From: Naumannella cuiyingiana
GTDB lineage: Bacteria > Actinomycetota > Actinomycetes > Propionibacteriales > Propionibacteriaceae
Direction of reading: 5' to 3'
NCBI RefSeq assembly: GCF_013408305.1
Contig: NZ_JACBZS010000001.1
Coordinates: 744,001 to 808,000, forward strand
DNA length: 64,000 nucleotides
Positions 61,624 through 64,000 of the stretch are shown here, piece after piece; within the stretch, counting starts at the first letter, position 1; each line of letters begins with the position of its first letter. The notes below the pieces were generated by a model. That model searched no databases and had not been told where the DNA came from. It saw only the letters and a list, made by a program, of their open reading frames with translations. The position numbers and the translations under genes are program-made.

Positions 61624-63030
61624 GTGACCGAGCCACGCGCCGCTGCGGCGCCGGATCCCGCGCCCCGGGCCAGTTGGGGGCCGAGCGACGTTCCCACCAC
61701 CGCCCTGCTGACCGACCAGTACGAGTTGACCATGCTGCGCGCCGCGCTGCAGGCCGGCACCGCGCAGCGGCACAGCGTCTTCGAGCTGTTCGGGCGCACC
61801 CTGCCGGAGGGCCGCCGCTACGGCGTGGTCGCCGGCGTGGGTCGAGCGCTGCGGGCGCTGCGGCACTTCCGGTTCGATGACGAGTCGCTGGCGTTCCTGC
61901 GCGACCGCGAGGTCGTCGACGATGTGACCGCCGACTGGCTGGCCGACTACCGCTTTTCCGGCAACATCTGGGGCTATCCCGAGGGCGAGATCTACTTCCC
62001 GGGATCGCCGCTGCTGGTGGTCGAGGGCAGCTTCGCCGAGGCGGTGCTGCTGGAGACGGTGTTCTTGTCGATCTACAACCACGACTCGGCGATCGCATCG
62101 GCGGCGTCGCGGATGACGGCGATGGCGAACGGCCGGCCGTGCATCGAGATGGGTTCGCGGCGTACCCAGGAGCTGGCCGCGGTCGCGGCGGCCCGCGCCG
62201 CCTACATCGCGGGTTTCGAGACCACCTCCAATCTGGAGGCCGGGCGCCGCTACGGCGTACCCACGGCCGGCACGGCGGCGCACTCGTTCACCCTGCTGTT
62301 CGACTCCGAACGCGAGGCGTTCCGCGCCCAGCTCGACGCACTCGGCACCGGCACGACCCTGCTGGTCGACACCTACGACGTCGCCGAGGCGGTACGCACC
62401 GGCATCGAGCTCGCGGGCGGCGAGCTCGGCGCCATCCGGCTGGACTCGGGCGACCTGGCCGAGGCGGCCCGCCGGGTACGCCGACAGCTCGACGAACTCG
62501 GCGCCACCAAGACCAAGATCATCGTCACTTCCGATCTCGACGAGTGGAACATCGCCGCCCTGTCCGGGGCGCCGGTCGACGGCTACGGAGTCGGCACGGC
62601 CCTGGTCACCGGATCGGGCCACCCGACGTCGGGATTCGTCTACAAGCTGGTCGCGCGCGCCGTCGACGCCGACCCCGCCTCTCCCCTCGTCCCGGTGGCC
62701 AAGAAGTCCACCAACAAGACCTCGATCGGGGGGCGCAAGTACGCCCTGCGCCGCCTGGACGAGCGCGGCGTGGCCGAGGCGGAGGTCATCGGCATCGGCG
62801 AGCCCGCGCGTGGTGATCACAACGACCGCCCGCTGCTGGTGCCGCTGGTTCGCGAGGGCGAGATCGTCGGCGACGAACCCCTGACCGCGGCGCGGGAGCG
62901 GCATGTCCGCGCGCGGGCCGAGCTGCCGTTGGATGCGCGCAAGATGTCGCGCGGCGGCCCGGTGATCGAGACCATCTACGTCGAACCCGACGGTGATCAA
63001 CTTCTGAGCCCCTATCGGAGCCGACGATGA
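61624..63030 (+). CDS. pncB: nicotinate phosphoribosyltransferase
   Basis: 468 residues. [91 protein letters not shown] and [23 protein letters not shown] are family motifs, the EMGSRR segment including the phosphorylated His position region. It converts nicotinate to NaMN using PRPP and ATP. GTG 61624 follows TACCCT by 6 nt (leaderless). It overlaps pncA by ATGA. Confidence 0.95.
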   Translation: MTEPRAAAAPDPAPRASWGPSDVPTTALLTDQYELTMLRAALQAGTAQRHSVFELFGRTLPEGRRYGVVAGVGRALRALRHFRFDDESLAFLRDREVVDDVTADWLADYRFSGNIWGYPEGEIYFPGSPLLVVEGSFAEAVLLETVFLSIYNHDSAIASAASRMTAMANGRPCIEMGSRRTQELAAVAAARAAYIAGFETTSNLEAGRRYGVPTAGTAAHSFTLLFDSEREAFRAQLDALGTGTTLLVDTYDVAEAVRTGIELAGGELGAIRLDSGDLAEAARRVRRQLDELGATKTKIIVTSDLDEWNIAALSGAPVDGYGVGTALVTGSGHPTSGFVYKLVARAVDADPASPLVPVAKKSTNKTSIGGRKYALRRLDERGVAEAEVIGIGEPARGDHNDRPLLVPLVREGEIVGDEPLTAARERHVRARAELPLDARKMSRGGPVIETIYVEPDGDQLLSPYRSRR

Positions 63031-63635
63031 CCCATGCCGACATCAACGCCGCCGCGCCGACCACTTCCGGTCGGGCCCTGATCGTCGTCGACGTGCAGCG
63101 CGACTTCTGCGAGGGCGGCGCGCTCGGGGTGTCCGGCGGCCACGCGGTCGCCGAGTCCGTCTCCCGGCTGCTGGCGGACCAGCACGGCTACGCCACCGTC
63201 GTCGCCACCCGTGATCATCACATCGACCCCGGTGATCATTTCTCCACCGAACCCGACTTCGTCGACTCCTGGCCGCCGCACTGTGTGGCGGGTACGCCCG
63301 GGGTGGAGTTCGATGATCAACTCACCTTTCGCGACTTCGCCGCGATCTTCGACAAGGGCGAGTACAGCGCCGCCTACTCCGGCTTCGAGGGCACCGAACC
63401 CGGCGGGGCGAGGCTGGCCGACTGGCTGCGGGCGCAGGGGATCGGCGAGGTCGAGATCTGCGGCATCGCGACCGACCACTGCGTCCGCGCGACGGCGCTG
63501 GATGCCGCCCGCGAGGGGTTCGCGACGACCGTGCTGCTGGATCTGACCGCCGCGGTCGCCGCCGATCGGGTCCAGCAGGTCAGTGACGAGCTGGCCGGTG
63601 CCGGCGTCTCGCTACGGGGAGTCGTCGCGGGCTGA
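63027..63635 (+). CDS. pncA: nicotinamidase (isochorismatase family)
   Basis: 202 residues. LIVVDVQRDFCEGGALGVSGG holds the catalytic Asp, TRDHHIDPGDHFS the metal-binding residues, FDKGEYSAAYSGFEG the Lys, and CGIATDHCVRATALDAAREGF the nucleophile Cys. It hydrolyses nicotinamide to nicotinate, the PncB substrate. The two genes form a compact NAD salvage operon. Its 3' end overlaps malQ on the opposite strand by 24 bp. Confidence 0.95.
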   Translation: MTHADINAAAPTTSGRALIVVDVQRDFCEGGALGVSGGHAVAESVSRLLADQHGYATVVATRDHHIDPGDHFSTEPDFVDSWPPHCVAGTPGVEFDDQLTFRDFAAIFDKGEYSAAYSGFEGTEPGGARLADWLRAQGIGEVEICGIATDHCVRATALDAAREGFATTVLLDLTAAVAADRVQQVSDELAGAGVSLRGVVAG

Positions 63636-64000
63636 CGCGGCGCCGGCTGACGCGTCGCGGGCCGACGCGGCGCGCATCACCTCGGCCAGAGCGTTGGCCC
63701 TCGGCGAGGCGATCAGCTCCTCCAGCAGCACCGTGCGCCCGTCGGCGTCGGCGAGCGGCAGCCGCCAGTTCGGGTACTCGTCGCTGGTGCCCGGTTGGTT
63801 CTGTGCCCGACGATCGCCGGCCAGGTCCGAGACGGACACCCCCAGCAAACGTGCGGGGGTGAGCCCGAGGAAGGCGTGCAGGCCCTCGATCATCGCGTCC
63901 GGGCCGGCGCCCGGCGCCAGCAGGCCGTGCCGCGCCAGCATCTCCCGCCAGCGCGCGATGTCGGCGGCCAGGGCAGCCTCCTCGTCGGCGACCGGAATGG
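63612..64000 (-). CDS. malQ: 4-alpha-glucanotransferase, C-terminal part (cut by window edge)
   Basis: The frame is open to the right edge, so only the C-terminal part (about 128 residues) is visible. GLTPARLLGVSVSDLAGDRRAQNQPGTSDEYPNWRLPLADADGRTVLLEEL matches the end of amylomaltase, where PGTSDEYPNWR is diagnostic. MalQ transfers glucan chains between maltodextrins. The tail is a repetitive Ala/Ser/Arg/Asp stretch (RAASARDASAGAASARDDSP). Confidence 0.9.
   Translation of the reverse strand, partial: IPVADEEAALAADIARWREMLARHGLLAPGAGPDAMIEGLHAFLGLTPARLLGVSVSDLAGDRRAQNQPGTSDEYPNWRLPLADADGRTVLLEELIASPRANALAEVMRAASARDASAGAASARDDSP

Overview
The window is high-GC DNA from an actinobacterium, most likely of the Propionibacteriales type. 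Support comes from the gene order murI / DUF2017 / clpS / pncB, the ABC-F factor EttA, DUF3618, oligoribonuclease, and many leaderless genes with a TAnnnT box 6-7 nt before the start codon. No rRNA or taxonomic marker is present, so anything finer than the phylum is inference. Both ends cut through glycan genes: a GH13 glucosidase at the left and malQ at the right.

Layout. 0-4.2 kb: GH13 glucosidase (C-terminal part), a tandem-hotdog thioesterase next to a long-chain acyl-CoA ligase, and YceI divergent from a MarR regulator. 4.3-20 kb: a large FAD/Fe-S oxidoreductase, EttA, a UBP zinc finger protein, a GMC oxidoreductase, an ArsR/serine-hydrolase pair, ssb with two upstream DnaA boxes, two P-loop GTPases in tandem, a PrsW-like protease, YbaK and tRNA-Arg. 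20-37 kb: phosphodiesterase, transporters, GH3 beta-glucosidase, orn, tRNA-His, a polar amino acid ABC operon, small oxidoreductases, an XRE regulator and tRNA-Lys. 37.4-47.7 kb: a complete type I-C CRISPR-Cas locus (cas3, cas5c, cas8c, cas7c, cas4, cas1, cas2) and a 32-repeat array. 47.7-56.1 kb: TetR and a flavin monooxygenase, an FMN-binding protein, and a sugar ABC system with two paralogous binding proteins. 56.2-64 kb: a one-cysteine Bcp peroxiredoxin, tRNA-Leu, the overlapping operon rph-rdgB-thyA-folA, a structured RNA with a 12-codon ORF, murI-DUF2017, clpS, and pncB-pncA.

The most striking observation lies between cas3 and cas5c. A single pseudo-CRISPR unit there keeps the 11-nt crRNA handle exactly and keeps the stem through a compensatory base-pair change. 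It is followed by a short pseudo-spacer and a perfect 10-bp terminator-like hairpin. The pseudo-spacer matches, with one extra nucleotide, the antisense strand over the cas5c Shine-Dalgarno sequence, directly beside a TTC trinucleotide, the usual type I-C PAM. This is the layout expected of a Cas-regulating crRNA-like RNA that turns the effector complex onto its own effector operon. cas8c also carries an internal SD plus in-frame TTG that would produce the small subunit Cas11c.

Two further signals stand out. The octamer GGTACGCC (either strand) occurs about once per kb in all codon frames, roughly tenfold above composition, and is nearly absent from the CRISPR-Cas segment. The rph operon is preceded by a leader-like RNA with its own promoter, a tiny ORF and a three-way junction.
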